Part shown: one piece after another, positions 30,908 through 41,194 of the stretch
How the letters are laid out: every line of letters begins with the position of its first letter
Position numbering within the stretch: position 1 is the first letter of the stretch
Source of the DNA: Acidimicrobiaceae bacterium
GTDB lineage: Bacteria; Actinomycetota; Acidimicrobiia; Acidimicrobiales; Ilumatobacteraceae
NCBI GenBank assembly: GCA_024641005.1
Contig: JAHEDX010000007.1
Span: 1-64,000 of the forward strand
Direction of reading: 5' to 3'
DNA: 64,000 nucleotides
Position numbers and translations under genes: made by a program
The notes under the pieces: generated by a model
Seen by the model: only the letters and a program-made list of their open reading frames with translations
Told to the model about the DNA's origin: nothing
Database searches by the model: none

Positions 30908-32536
30908 TCAGCCGAACGTGGGAAAGGTGACGGTCGGGTCCCGGTCGAGCTGGTCGACCAGGGCGATCTCCCACGTGAGGTAGTCCTGCATGTGCTGTGC
31001 GACCACCTCGTCGTCGTGGTCGTACGGCTTGTACCAGACATCGTCGGCTTCGGTGGTCGGCCGCGTGAAGCCTGCTTCCATGTCGTGGCCGGCGTGCCGC
31101 CAGCCTTTCGTGCCACCGGCCAACGCCATCACCTCGGCGTCGGGCCAATGTTGCAGCGCGTCGACGACGGCGAGCTTGGCGAGCTGTCCATCAGTGGACG
31201 TGAGCACCAGCGTCGCCACCTCACCGATCAGCGCTCTCGCGTCGGCGAGGCGGCTGCGCACACCCCACCACGCCCCCGGGATGTGCCCCTTCTTGCGGTA
31301 CTTCAGACTGGTACCGATATCGATCACTGCGATCGAGCCGGAGTCGCCGGTCAGGCGTGCGGCCAACTCGGACACCTTGATGAGGGGAGTCGGGATGGTG
31401 AGAGCCGGTCCGACCGAACGCCGGGCAGGGACGCCGACATCGAGCGGTCGCCCGGCGAGGGCCGCGTCCAACACCACGACGTCGTCCCACCCCATCTGAC
31501 GCAGCCACGAGGCGGTCATGGTGGCGCGCACGCCGTTGTCGTCGACCAGCACCAGGCGCGCGTTGCGAGTTGCCACGTATTCGTCGGTCGCCTGCACCAG
31601 CTGCCCTCCGGGCGCACTGCTGCTTCCCGAAAGGTGGCCGGCGGCGTATTCGTCGGGTGTGCGTACGTCGAGCAGGTAGGTCGTGCGAGCCGGGTCGGCC
31701 TCCCAACCCGCGAGCTGGTCGTGGTCGATCCGTTCGACACCGAACCGGCGTGCCACCTGGCCGACCGCGGCTTCAGCCCACGCTCGGCTGCTCGCGGAGG
31801 GTTCGGGTGCGTGGGTCTCCCGCCCTCGATCGACCTGGAAGCCGGCGAGTTCCCAGCCCATCGTGCCGTTCTCGAGGGCGACGACCCGGTTCTCGAGCCC
31901 GGCGTTGATGAGCGACTGGCTCCCGATGATGCTGCGGGTCCTCCCGGCACAGTTGACCACCACGAGGGTGGCGGGATCGCTGACCAACTCCTTGACCCGG
32001 TGCACCAGCTCGGCACCGGGGCAATCGGTGCCGGTCGGGATGCTCATGTTGCGAAACTCCTGGAGCGGCCGCGAGTCGAGGATCACCATGTCGGCGCCAC
32101 TCCCCAGCAGGGCCTCGAGCTCGCCGGCGGGTATGTGCGGTGTGGCGTAGGTGCGCTCGACGTACTCGCCGAATGCCTTCGACGGCACGTTCACGCCCGC
32201 GTACAACTCGCCCCCGTTTGCCGCCCAAGCAGCGGTGCCCCCGTCGAGTACCACCCCATTCGACCAACCCAGTTGGGCGGCCCGGGCCGCAGCCTCGACG
32301 GCAAGCCCCGACGAGCCGTCGTCGCACCATACGATTCGGGTGTCGTGACGCGGCACCAAGGGCGGCAGCAGCAGTTCGAGCTGGGAGAGCGGGACGCAGG
32401 TGGCGTGGAAGAGGTGGGAGTGGAAGTACACGCCTTGTTCGCGTGCGTCGAGCACGGCGAGTTCACCGCCGTCGACCAGCCAACCGGTCAACGTGGTCGC
32501 GTCGACCGTGGCCGATACCGCGTGGACGGGTGTCAT
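30908..32536 (-). CDS. Multi-domain rhodanese (four rhodanese-like domains)
   Basis: Four rhodanese units; Cys loops WCDDGSSG and NCAGRTRS in the first two, Cys absent in VDDNGVR and TSTDGQ; ATGA overlap with upstream CDO-like gene. Confidence 0.85.
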   Translation of the reverse strand: MTPVHAVSATVDATTLTGWLVDGGELAVLDAREQGVYFHSHLFHATCVPLSQLELLLPPLVPRHDTRIVWCDDGSSGLAVEAAARAAQLGWSNGVVLDGGTAAWAANGGELYAGVNVPSKAFGEYVERTYATPHIPAGELEALLGSGADMVILDSRPLQEFRNMSIPTGTDCPGAELVHRVKELVSDPATLVVVNCAGRTRSIIGSQSLINAGLENRVVALENGTMGWELAGFQVDRGRETHAPEPSASSRAWAEAAVGQVARRFGVERIDHDQLAGWEADPARTTYLLDVRTPDEYAAGHLSGSSSAPGGQLVQATDEYVATRNARLVLVDDNGVRATMTASWLRQMGWDDVVVLDAALAGRPLDVGVPARRSVGPALTIPTPLIKVSELAARLTGDSGSIAVIDIGTSLKYRKKGHIPGAWWGVRSRLADARALIGEVATLVLTSTDGQLAKLAVVDALQHWPDAEVMALAGGTKGWRHAGHDMEAGFTRPTTEADDVWYKPYDHDDEVVAQHMQDYLTWEIALVDQLDRDPTVTFPTFG

Positions 32537-33135
32537 CAGCAGCGCAGGCCGGCGCGAGCTTCCCGGATTCCACTGATGCTCGAGAACAGCTTCCATTCGC
32601 CATCTGTGGAGCTGTAGTACTCGCGTCGATCGAGCCGCTCGAGTGCCAGCCCGTAGCAGTGGAAGTTGAGGGCAGGGCCGTCGATATGGATCGAGTGGAG
32701 ATCGTCGGGCAGCATCGCCACCCCGGTCCCGGCCTCGACGAGGTGTTGGTGCGACTCGGCGACGCCGTCGTCGGTGCGGTCGTAGAACTTGTTCAGTTCA
32801 GCGCCGGCATGCCCGACGACGACTGCCCACGTGGTGTGGTTGTGGGGTGGCGTCTCGACGTGTCCACGGCTCGCCTGTGCGTACAACGCAAACCGATCGT
32901 CGGCATCCTGCGCCAGCCGATACATGAAGCTCGTCTGCGAGTCGTCGGGCGCGGGTGCAGGGAAGTCGTCGAGTGGGAACAGCTCGCGCCGGCCGCTCAG
33001 CTCGATCAGCCGATCCCGGATCGCCATCACGCCGGTGCGGGTGACGCCGAGGTCGGCTTCGATCCGCCGGATGTCGCCCATGGCCGTCTCGACGGCTTCG
33101 GTTCGTGCAGTGCTGACCCCGTCGGTGCTCATCAT
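32536..33135 (-). CDS. Cysteine dioxygenase-like (thiol dioxygenase) cupin
   Basis: ETPPHNHTTWAVVVGHAGAELNKFYDR cupin metal motif and DDLHSIHIDGPALNFHCYG. Confidence 0.82.
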   Translation of the reverse strand: MMSTDGVSTARTEAVETAMGDIRRIEADLGVTRTGVMAIRDRLIELSGRRELFPLDDFPAPAPDDSQTSFMYRLAQDADDRFALYAQASRGHVETPPHNHTTWAVVVGHAGAELNKFYDRTDDGVAESHQHLVEAGTGVAMLPDDLHSIHIDGPALNFHCYGLALERLDRREYYSSTDGEWKLFSSISGIREARAGLRC

Positions 33136-33169
33136 CGAAGGCTAGTGCACCGCCGAATCGGCGCCCGCG

Positions 33170-33685
33170 TCAGCTCCAGCGGTCGTATCGCACGAGCTCG
33201 TCGAGCGATACCCGTTGGCGCTTGAGGGGGCTGTCGGGGTGGTTCGCGACCGGGTGGCCGAGCGTGATGACCATCGGCATCTCCCAGTCGTCGGGCAATC
33301 CGACAGCAGCTCGCGCCGCGTCCGCGTGGCCGAGCGTGACCGGACAGCTGCCGATGCCTTCGGCGTGCGCAGCGAGCATCATGTTCTGTGCTTGGCGGCC
33401 GATGTCGAACATGCGCAATTCATGGGCCGGCGAGGCGAAGCCGACCACCACGGCCGAGGTGCCGATCCACCCCGCGAAGTCGCCCGCCGCGGCGAGTGCA
33501 TCCTGCGTTGCCTGATCGGTCACGACGATCAGCCGATTCGACTCGGCGTTCTTGGCGCTGCCCGCCATGCGCCCTGCCTGCAGGATGCGATGCATCACGT
33601 CGTCGGCGATGGCCTGTTCGGTGTAGACCCGCAGGTCTCGCTTGTCGACGATTGCCTCGTACGGGGTCATGCACCAGTGTCTCAT
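33170..33685 (-). CDS. Nitroreductase family protein
   Basis: KRDLRVYTEQAIADDVMHRILQAGRMAGSAKNAE; MLAAHAEGIGSCPVTLGHADAARAAVGLPDDWEMPMVITLGHP. Start uncertain (33670 possible). Confidence 0.85.
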   Translation of the reverse strand: MRHWCMTPYEAIVDKRDLRVYTEQAIADDVMHRILQAGRMAGSAKNAESNRLIVVTDQATQDALAAAGDFAGWIGTSAVVVGFASPAHELRMFDIGRQAQNMMLAAHAEGIGSCPVTLGHADAARAAVGLPDDWEMPMVITLGHPVANHPDSPLKRQRVSLDELVRYDRWS

Positions 33686-33812
33686 GGGTGTTCGCTCCGA
33701 GCTGAATCGTGTGTTATCGGACCGGTTGCCCGGATGAGCCGGGCAGCCGGAGTTGGGTTAAGGTCCGAGTCGCGGCTCAGTCGAACCGCCCACCACGTAA
33801 GGGGAGACGAAC

Positions 33813-35516
33813 GTGACAGATCAACGGAAATTGTGGGTTCCGCCGACGCTCGGGCGACGACAGCTGATCGTTGGCGCCGGCGCTGTAGGCGCCGCCGGTT
33901 TGTTGGCCGCGTGCGGCGGTGACGACGACACGGCGAGCGTGAACACGACGGCGCCCTCCGGAACGACGGCTGCCACCGAGCCTCCCGGCACGACCGCGCC
34001 AGGTGCCCCGGCCACGACCGCCCCAGGGGTCACCGAGACGACGGTTCCCGCCGGAGGCATCAAGTCGGGCGGAACCCTGCGCGTCGGTGTGGTCGGCAGC
34101 ACCAACGACTTGATGGACGCCCAATACATCGTGGCTCGAGCCGACCAGGCCCGTTTGATCACCGGTTGGGAGCCGATCTCCAACTACGACGACAACTTCA
34201 ACATCGCCTACAACAACAGCCTCGCCGAAGAGATCGAGGCCGTCGCTCCCGACCAGTACGTCGTCCGTCTGAAGCAAGGCGTCGAGTTCCACAACGGCAA
34301 GACGGTCGGAGCCGACGACCTGATCTATTCGTTCAACCGTCTGATCGACCCCGAGCTCGGTATCGCACCCAACCTGACTCAGTTCATCGACGCCAACAGC
34401 TTCACCAAGCTCGACGACCGCACGGTTCAGATCGACCTCCTCAAGCCCAGTGTCGCGTTCCTCTACGGCATGGCCGACTACGGCGCCACGATCGTGCCGG
34501 TCGACTACGCCAGGTTCGCCGGCGACCCGGCCACGCAGATCGGCACCGGTGCGTTCAAGCTCAAGAGCTTCACGCCGGGTTCCGAGAGCGTGCACACGCG
34601 CTTCGAGAACTACTGGGGAGAGTCGTACCTCGACGAGGTGCAGATCATCGACTTCGCCGATCAGTCGGCGCTGGTCAACGCGCTCTCCTCGGGCGACATC
34701 GATGTCGCGATCGACGTTCCCTACGCTCAGGCCGGCTCGATCGAGTCGAGCGGCGAACTGACCCTCCTCGAATCGCAGGCCGGGAACTGGCAGACGATCA
34801 CGATGCGCGTCGACATGGCGCCGTTCGACGATGTGCGTGTCCGCCAGGCGATGCGTCTGATCTCGAACCGCGAGGAGATGGTGCAGCGTGTGCTGTCGGG
34901 TCACGGGCGCGTCGGCAACGACATGTACGGCGTGCTCGACGGTTCGTACCCGAAGGACTTCCCGCAGCGCGAGCAGGACATCGAAGCGGCCAAAGCGCTC
35001 CTCAAGGATGCCGGCCAGGAGAACCTCGAGATCGAGCTGTTCGCCCCCGACGACACCGCCGGCCTCCCCGAGTACGCCACGGCGTTCGCCGAGCAGGCCA
35101 AGGCGGCCGGTATCAATGTCACCGCGACCGTGCTCGACGGCGGCACCTACTGGGGTGACCAATACACCCAGCGAGTGTTCGCCACCAGCTACTGGAGCAC
35201 CCGGCCGTATCTCAACCAGGTAGGTGCCGGCTCATTGCCGACCGCGACCTACCCCGAGACACACTGGCCGCCGGCCGGTTCCAACTTCGTCGAGCTGTAC
35301 GACCAGGCGATCGCCGAGGTCGACACCGACAAGCGCAACGAGCTGATCCGCGAGATGCAACGTCAGGAATACGAGGAGGGTGGCAACATCATCTCGTACT
35401 TCCAGAACCTGATCGACGGCCACGCGACCTACGTCAAGGGCGCTGTCGCGAGGCCGAACCTGATCAACTTCGACCACTTCGGTCGAGGCTGGAAGAACAT
35501 CTGGCTCGACCTGTGA
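33813..35516 (+). CDS. ABC transporter substrate-binding protein, peptide/dipeptide (family 5), twin-Arg/lipobox signal
   Basis: GRRQLIVGAGAVGAAGLLAACGGDDD; YVVRLKQGVEFHNGKTVGADDLIYSFNRLIDPE. Confidence 0.92.
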   Translation: MTDQRKLWVPPTLGRRQLIVGAGAVGAAGLLAACGGDDDTASVNTTAPSGTTAATEPPGTTAPGAPATTAPGVTETTVPAGGIKSGGTLRVGVVGSTNDLMDAQYIVARADQARLITGWEPISNYDDNFNIAYNNSLAEEIEAVAPDQYVVRLKQGVEFHNGKTVGADDLIYSFNRLIDPELGIAPNLTQFIDANSFTKLDDRTVQIDLLKPSVAFLYGMADYGATIVPVDYARFAGDPATQIGTGAFKLKSFTPGSESVHTRFENYWGESYLDEVQIIDFADQSALVNALSSGDIDVAIDVPYAQAGSIESSGELTLLESQAGNWQTITMRVDMAPFDDVRVRQAMRLISNREEMVQRVLSGHGRVGNDMYGVLDGSYPKDFPQREQDIEAAKALLKDAGQENLEIELFAPDDTAGLPEYATAFAEQAKAAGINVTATVLDGGTYWGDQYTQRVFATSYWSTRPYLNQVGAGSLPTATYPETHWPPAGSNFVELYDQAIAEVDTDKRNELIREMQRQEYEEGGNIISYFQNLIDGHATYVKGAVARPNLINFDHFGRGWKNIWLDL

Positions 35517-35525
35517 CCTGATGGG

Positions 35526-35554
35526 CCGGGGCGCGGACTCCGTCCGCGCCCCGG
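35526..35554 (+). terminator. Intercistronic 13-bp perfect hairpin between SBP and permease genes
   Basis: CCGGGGCGCGGAC-TCC-GTCCGCGCCCCGG followed by TT. Confidence 0.7.
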
Positions 35555-35575
35555 TTCCAACGTCGCGCTCGTTGC

Positions 35576-36532
35576 ATGGGCATCTTCAAACTCATCATCC
35601 GGCGATTGCTGCTCGGCGTCGCGACGCTCTTCGTGGTGTCGATCGCCGTATTCCTCTTGACGAACGTGCTGGGCGATCCGGTCAAGCGGATGCTGGGACG
35701 CGGGGCCCTGCCCGACGTGGTCACTGCCCGACGTGCCGAGCTCAACCTCGACGAACCGATCGTCAATCGCTATTTCACTTGGCTGAAGGGCTTGCTCACA
35801 GGTGAACCAGGAGTGTCGTACACGAACGGCACGCCTGTGTGGGAACTCTTGAGCGACCGCGTCAAGAACTCGCTGTTCTTGATGGCGTTGTCGTCGGCGA
35901 TCTCGATCCCGTTGTCGCTGTTCATCGGCGGGTACACCGCCCTGCGACGGGACGGTTGGGCGGACCGTGTCATGTCGAATCAGCTGTTGGTCCTTGCTGC
36001 GATGCCCGAGTTCGTCGTGGGCGCCTTCCTGACGGTGATCTTTGCCACCAACATCTGGCACATCGTTCCAGCCGTGAGCAGGATCAGACCCGGCGAGTCG
36101 CCATGGTCCGACCTGGACGGCATGATCCTGCCCGTGGCGACGCTCGTTCTGGCCGTGACGCCGCATGTCGGCCGCACTATGCGCGCCGCGATGATCGAGG
36201 TACTCGAGAGCGACTATGTCGAGATGGCCCGCCTCAAGGGGTTGCCGGAACGATCCGTGTTGTGGCGTCATGCGTTCCCGAACGCGCTCGGCCCGACCTT
36301 GCAGGTGATAGCGCTCAACATCGCCTATCTGGCCGGCGGGGTCGTGATCGTCGAATCACTGTTCAATTTCCGTGGACTCGGCATCGCGCTGCGAGACGCG
36401 ATCCCCGAAGCGAACGCGCCGGTTGTCCAGTTCATCGCGATGTTCATCGCGACCATCTACGTGATCAGCAACCTGATGGCTGACCTGTTCACCATCATCG
36501 TCACCCCTCGATTGCGAACGAGGCTCCAGTGA
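35576..36532 (+). CDS. ABC transporter permease (DppB-like)
   Basis: Multi-TM; EMARLKGLPERSVLWRHAFPNALGPTLQVIALNIAYLAGGVVIVESLFNFRGLG. Confidence 0.92.
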   Translation: MGIFKLIIRRLLLGVATLFVVSIAVFLLTNVLGDPVKRMLGRGALPDVVTARRAELNLDEPIVNRYFTWLKGLLTGEPGVSYTNGTPVWELLSDRVKNSLFLMALSSAISIPLSLFIGGYTALRRDGWADRVMSNQLLVLAAMPEFVVGAFLTVIFATNIWHIVPAVSRIRPGESPWSDLDGMILPVATLVLAVTPHVGRTMRAAMIEVLESDYVEMARLKGLPERSVLWRHAFPNALGPTLQVIALNIAYLAGGVVIVESLFNFRGLGIALRDAIPEANAPVVQFIAMFIATIYVISNLMADLFTIIVTPRLRTRLQ

Positions 36533-37440
36533 CGTACCCGGTGACCGTCCCTGTCGACGACACGATCGACGAGACGCTCGACAGCGCCGTCGCGACGTCC
36601 CAGCCCGGGTTGATGAGGTCGGCATGGGGACTGTGGCGCACGCGGATCGGTGTCGCCCTCGTGGTATTGCTGGTCGGCATCGCGATCGTCGGCCCCTGGG
36701 TCGCGCCGTACGGGGCGTCCGAATTCGTCGGGACGGCCAACATGCGCGACGTGCCGGGCACCTGGTTGGGCACCGACTACTTCGGGCAGGACGTGTGGTC
36801 ACGCTTCCTCCACGGCGGCCGGTCCATTCTCTTCCTGGCAACCGTGTCGACCCTGATCGGCTTCCTGTTCGGCAGCGCGATCGGCCTTATCGCCGCCTAC
36901 AACCGTGGCCGTATCGACGACGTCTTGATGCGATTCATGGACGTCATCCTGGCCTTTCCGCAGTTGTTGCTCGCGCTGGTGGCGCTCACGACGGTCGGCC
37001 CGAAGCCCTGGCTGATCATCTCGATCGTGGGGTTCACGACGATCCCTCGCATCGCCCGTATCACACGCGGTGCAGCGGTGCCGGTGGTCGAACGGGATTT
37101 CGTCGCAGCCGCGGAGGCGTTGGGTGAATCCAGATTCCGTATCATCACCCGCGAGTTGCTGCCGAACGTGATCGGCCCGCTGCTCGTCGAGGCCAATCTT
37201 CGGCTCACGTATGCGATCGGTATCATCGCCGGCCTCGGATTTCTCGGTTTCGCCACCGAGCGGAACGCTGCCGACTGGGGTCTCATGGTGCAGGAGAACC
37301 GCGTCGCGCTGTCGGTGCAACCGTGGGGAACGGTGCTACCGGCGATCGCGATCGCCTTGCTGACCGTGGGCACCGGATTGATCAGCGATGGGCTCTCGCG
37401 CACCGTGGCCGGGATCGATCGTGGGAGGCCGGATTCGTGA
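36529..37440 (+). CDS. ABC transporter permease (DppC-like)
   Basis: GTDYFGQDVWSRFLHGGRSIL; EALGESRFRIITRELLPNVIGPLLVEANLRL. Confidence 0.92.
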   Translation: MTYPVTVPVDDTIDETLDSAVATSQPGLMRSAWGLWRTRIGVALVVLLVGIAIVGPWVAPYGASEFVGTANMRDVPGTWLGTDYFGQDVWSRFLHGGRSILFLATVSTLIGFLFGSAIGLIAAYNRGRIDDVLMRFMDVILAFPQLLLALVALTTVGPKPWLIISIVGFTTIPRIARITRGAAVPVVERDFVAAAEALGESRFRIITRELLPNVIGPLLVEANLRLTYAIGIIAGLGFLGFATERNAADWGLMVQENRVALSVQPWGTVLPAIAIALLTVGTGLISDGLSRTVAGIDRGRPDS

Positions 37441-39239
37441 GCGAGCAGACGGTTGCTCTCACCATCAAGGACCTGCGGCTCGATGTCGCTCAGACCGGGC
37501 ATGACATCGTCGACGAGATCACGCTCAACATCGAACGCGGCAAGGTGCTGGGGTTGGTGGGTGAATCGGGCTCGGGCAAGACCACCGTCGGGCTGGCGGT
37601 GCTCGGCCATGCCCGCAAGGGCGTCGCGATCTCCGCCGGTTCGATCACCATCGAGGGTTCCAACGTCCTGGCACTCGACCGCAAGCGCCTCCGCCAGGCC
37701 CGCGGTCGACTCGTCAGCTACGTGCCGCAGGATCCGGGCACCGCGCTGAACCCGGCGCTGCGAATCGGTGGTCAAGTGCTCGAAGTTCTCGAGACGCACG
37801 GATTCGGCGCTGATGCCGCCGAGCGGCAGGCGCGTGTCACCGAGGTGTTCGAGGAGGTCAAGCTGCCGAGCGCCGCTTCGTTCCTGCGTCGCTACCCGCA
37901 CCAGCTCTCGGGTGGCCAGCAGCAACGGGTCGGTCTCGCGATGGCGTTTGCGGCGCGCCCCGCGGTGATCGTGCTCGACGAGCCCACGACCGGCCTCGAT
38001 GTCACCACCCAGGCCCATGTGCTCGAGACGATCCGTAACCTCGCGCAGCAGCACGGTGTGGCCGCGCTCTACGTCACACACGATCTCGCTGTGGTGGCGA
38101 CGCTGGCCGACGAGGTCGCAGTGATGTATGCGGGTCGTATCGTCGAGCTCGCCGCCACCGCCGACGTCTTCGCCAAGCCCGCACATCCGTACACGCGCTA
38201 CCTGGTTGCTGCCGCGCCCGAGATGGGCAGCGACCGCCAGCTGGTCGGGCTCGGTGGCCGGGCACCTTCGCCCGGGCAGCGGCCGAAAGGATGTGCGTTC
38301 GCGGTTCGCTGCGAGTTGGCCACCGACGAGTGCCGGGCCGAGTTCCCGGCGGTCACGAACGTCAACCCCAACGGATCGCACGAGGTGCGCTGCTTCCACG
38401 CCTTCGGGGTGCCCGAGCGCACGGTGCCACGGGCTACGGCATCCATCACGAGCTCGGGCACCGACGATGCCGCTCTGGCCCTGCGGAACGTCACTGCCTC
38501 GTACACCGGCGTCGCGGTCGTCCACGACGTGTCGTTCGACATCGCCCGTGGGGAATGTGTCGCACTCGTGGGCGAATCGGGATCGGGCAAGAGCACGTTG
38601 TCACGCTCGATCGGCGGCCTGCACCGCGAGTGGCAGGGCGAGATCTCACTCGACGGTGAGTCGCTCGCCCGGTCCTCACGAGACCGGCCCGTGCAGCAGC
38701 GTCTTGCGATCCAATATGTCTTCCAGAATCCGTACAGCTCGTTGCACCCCCGTCGACCCATCGCCGAGTCGATCGGGAGGCCACTCGCGATCGCAGGCGT
38801 CGACAAGCGCGAGATCAGGCGCGAGGTCGACCGCATGCTCGAACGGGTGTCGCTCAGCGCCTCGTACGGGAGCCATTTCCCCGACCAGCTGTCGGGAGGC
38901 GAGCGCCAACGGGTCGCGATCGCACGAGCGCTGGTCAGCAAGCCCAAGGTGTTGATCTGTGACGAGGTCACGTCTGCGCTCGACGTCCTCGTGCAGGCGG
39001 CGACCATCGAGCTGCTCGTCGACCTGCAGAACGAACTCGGTCTGGCGATGCTGTTCGTCACGCACAACCTGCCGCTCGTGCGATCGATCGCACAGCGTGT
39101 CGCCGTGATGTCCGACGGGGCGATCGTCGAGTTGGGTACCGCTGAGGACACGCTGTCGAACCCGCAGCAGGACTACACCCAACGGCTCCTCATCGATACC
39201 CCACGGATTCCCGACTTCGAGTCGGGGCAGCCGGCCTGA
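37437..39239 (+). CDS. Dipeptide/oligopeptide ABC transporter ATP-binding protein, fused DppD-DppF
   Basis: Two ATPase domains: GESGSGKTT/LSGGQQQRV and GESGSGKST/LSGGERQRV; GTG start overlaps the dppC stop. Confidence 0.92.
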   Translation: MSEQTVALTIKDLRLDVAQTGHDIVDEITLNIERGKVLGLVGESGSGKTTVGLAVLGHARKGVAISAGSITIEGSNVLALDRKRLRQARGRLVSYVPQDPGTALNPALRIGGQVLEVLETHGFGADAAERQARVTEVFEEVKLPSAASFLRRYPHQLSGGQQQRVGLAMAFAARPAVIVLDEPTTGLDVTTQAHVLETIRNLAQQHGVAALYVTHDLAVVATLADEVAVMYAGRIVELAATADVFAKPAHPYTRYLVAAAPEMGSDRQLVGLGGRAPSPGQRPKGCAFAVRCELATDECRAEFPAVTNVNPNGSHEVRCFHAFGVPERTVPRATASITSSGTDDAALALRNVTASYTGVAVVHDVSFDIARGECVALVGESGSGKSTLSRSIGGLHREWQGEISLDGESLARSSRDRPVQQRLAIQYVFQNPYSSLHPRRPIAESIGRPLAIAGVDKREIRREVDRMLERVSLSASYGSHFPDQLSGGERQRVAIARALVSKPKVLICDEVTSALDVLVQAATIELLVDLQNELGLAMLFVTHNLPLVRSIAQRVAVMSDGAIVELGTAEDTLSNPQQDYTQRLLIDTPRIPDFESGQPA

Positions 39240-39273
39240 CGGGTAACGGGCCTTCGCGTCCTAGTCTGCGACC

Positions 39274-40491
39274 GTGACCACCCCAGGGACCCACGAAGCG
39301 GTTGGGCGCGAGCGCGCCTGGCTCGTGATCGTGCTGGTGATGGCATCGGCGTGTGTGGCACAGGCATTCGGCCGGTTCACCTGGGGGGTCGTACTTCCGG
39401 GCGCCCGCGACGACCTACTCGACGGTTCCAACACCCTGGCGGGCTTCTTCGGCACTCTGAACGTGACGGCCTACCTGCTGGGCACGCTCGCGGTGTCGTG
39501 GGCGGCGTCGAAAGTCACCCTCGTCGGACTGGTCCGGCTCGGCCTCTCTGTCTCGACCACGGCACTCGGGCTGGCATCGATCGCTCCCAACGGACCGGTG
39601 CTCGGGATCGCGTTGTTCATGATGGGTCTCGGCGGCGCCGTGATCTGGATCCCGGGGCCGGCCATCGCAGCGCGGGTCCTGCCCCCGCATCGGGCCGGTA
39701 TGGCCGTTGGCATGGTCGGTTCGGGGATCGGCATCGGCATCGTGTTCGCCGGGCAGACGGCAGCATTCCTCGACCGGCGAAGCGACGCGGTGGATCTCTG
39801 GCAGACGCTGTACCGGATCGAGTTCTCCATTGCCCTCGTCGTGTTGGCCGGCGCGTTCGTATTGCTGCGATCACGCGGCGATCGACCTTCGCTCGCCGGC
39901 GGCTTCGGCGGCTTCGGGGCGTTGCGCACGGTCCGCGGCTGGATCCCGGTGACGGCGGCCTACGCAGCGTTCGGGTTCGCCTACATCCTCGTGTTGGGTT
40001 TCCTCGTCGCACGCCTGGAGGACGACTCGGGCTTCTCGTCCGCGCAGGCGACAGCGATGTTCTCGATCATGGGCGCATCGACGGCCGTGGGCGGGATGAT
40101 GCTGGGGCCGCTGTCGGACCGCATCGGACGCCGCATCACGCTCGTGTCCGCGTTCACGATCTTCGGGCTGTCCGCGTTGCTCGTGTTGACGGGACGCCAA
40201 CCATGGGTAGCGATCGCCTCGGTCGGGATCGGGCTGATGTTCTCGGGTATGCCGGCGCTGATCATCGCCCACATCGTCGACAACACCGACGTGAACACCT
40301 ATGGCCCGGCGTTCAGCGCGGCGACGTTGGCATTCGGTGTGACCCAGATGGTCTCGCCACAGATCGGCGGCGCCTTGGCCGACGCGTTCGGCTCGTTCAC
40401 CTGGGTGTTCGTGCTGTCGGCGACGGTCTCACTGCTCGGAGCGCTGTTCTCGAGCCGCCTGCCCGACGTCGTGCACGAACCCTCGAGCTGA
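39274..40491 (+). CDS. MFS transporter
   Basis: 12-TM pattern; GPLSDRIGRRITLVSAF; leaderless TAGTCT-N6-GTG. Confidence 0.88.
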   Translation: MTTPGTHEAVGRERAWLVIVLVMASACVAQAFGRFTWGVVLPGARDDLLDGSNTLAGFFGTLNVTAYLLGTLAVSWAASKVTLVGLVRLGLSVSTTALGLASIAPNGPVLGIALFMMGLGGAVIWIPGPAIAARVLPPHRAGMAVGMVGSGIGIGIVFAGQTAAFLDRRSDAVDLWQTLYRIEFSIALVVLAGAFVLLRSRGDRPSLAGGFGGFGALRTVRGWIPVTAAYAAFGFAYILVLGFLVARLEDDSGFSSAQATAMFSIMGASTAVGGMMLGPLSDRIGRRITLVSAFTIFGLSALLVLTGRQPWVAIASVGIGLMFSGMPALIIAHIVDNTDVNTYGPAFSAATLAFGVTQMVSPQIGGALADAFGSFTWVFVLSATVSLLGALFSSRLPDVVHEPSS

Positions 40492-40538
40492 CCCGGGGGC
40501 CGGGAAGGGCACGGGGAGTCGAGCCGACGCCCGGCCCG

Positions 40539-41168
40539 TCATGAGGACGACTCGTCGCCGGTGTCGCCCGACCGCAGCAGCCGGTGCAGCGACCTCACCC
40601 ACGCTCGCCGTGCTTGCTGGTGCGTCCGGCCGAGATGCCGGCACATCAGATCCCATGATTCGAACGAGGTCAGGGCGCTGATGGTGGCTGTGGTGTCGTC
40701 GCGAACCGCAGGCGACAGGGGAGCGAGCTCGCGGTCGAAGTGATGTCGGATCTGGTCGGCTCGCGTTGCATGCACCAGATGGACCATCTCGCTCACCTCG
40801 CTGACTTCGTTGGCCCGCATCCTGACCAAGCGACACATCGGCTCGGTGGTCTCGTACAGCCCGGCTCGCGCCGCCACGAAGTTCTGGATCCTCAGGTCGA
40901 GCGTTCCTTCGCCGACGTCGACGATGTCGAACAGGTGGGCATAGCGGTCGAAGTAGATGTCGGTGGTCTCGCGTCGAAGATCGTCGAGCGTTTCGAAATA
41001 GCGGAAGAGGGATGCGATCGAGACACCTGCCCGTTCGGCGATCTGATCGGCCGTCGGTGGAATGTTCCCTTCGAAGACGAGGTCGATCATCGCCTCGCTG
41101 ACCGCGACACGTCCGCGCTCGCGGCGCGCACGTCGGCCATCGATGTGTGACTCGTTCTCGACCGTCAT
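40539..41168 (-). CDS. TetR family transcriptional regulator
   Basis: N-terminal HTH (TADQIAERAGVSIASLFRYFETLDDLRRET); SD GGGAGGAGG before ATG at 41168. Confidence 0.88.
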   Translation of the reverse strand: MTVENESHIDGRRARRERGRVAVSEAMIDLVFEGNIPPTADQIAERAGVSIASLFRYFETLDDLRRETTDIYFDRYAHLFDIVDVGEGTLDLRIQNFVAARAGLYETTEPMCRLVRMRANEVSEVSEMVHLVHATRADQIRHHFDRELAPLSPAVRDDTTATISALTSFESWDLMCRHLGRTHQQARRAWVRSLHRLLRSGDTGDESSS

Positions 41169-41194
41169 CTGGCCTCCTCCCGGGCGCGTTCCCA

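Noticed and set aside
33777-35162. 461-aa minus-strand ORF
   Set aside because: Antisense to the peptide-binding protein gene; repetitive Val/Gly/Asp composition from the complementary strand.
36897-38525. 542-aa minus-strand ORF
   Set aside because: Antisense to the well-supported DppC and DppDF genes.
40497-40537. GGGCCGGG/CCCGGCCC inverted repeat as terminator between the MFS and TetR genes
   Set aside because: Long 25-nt loop and simple GC composition; too weak to call, though convergent gene position is suitable.
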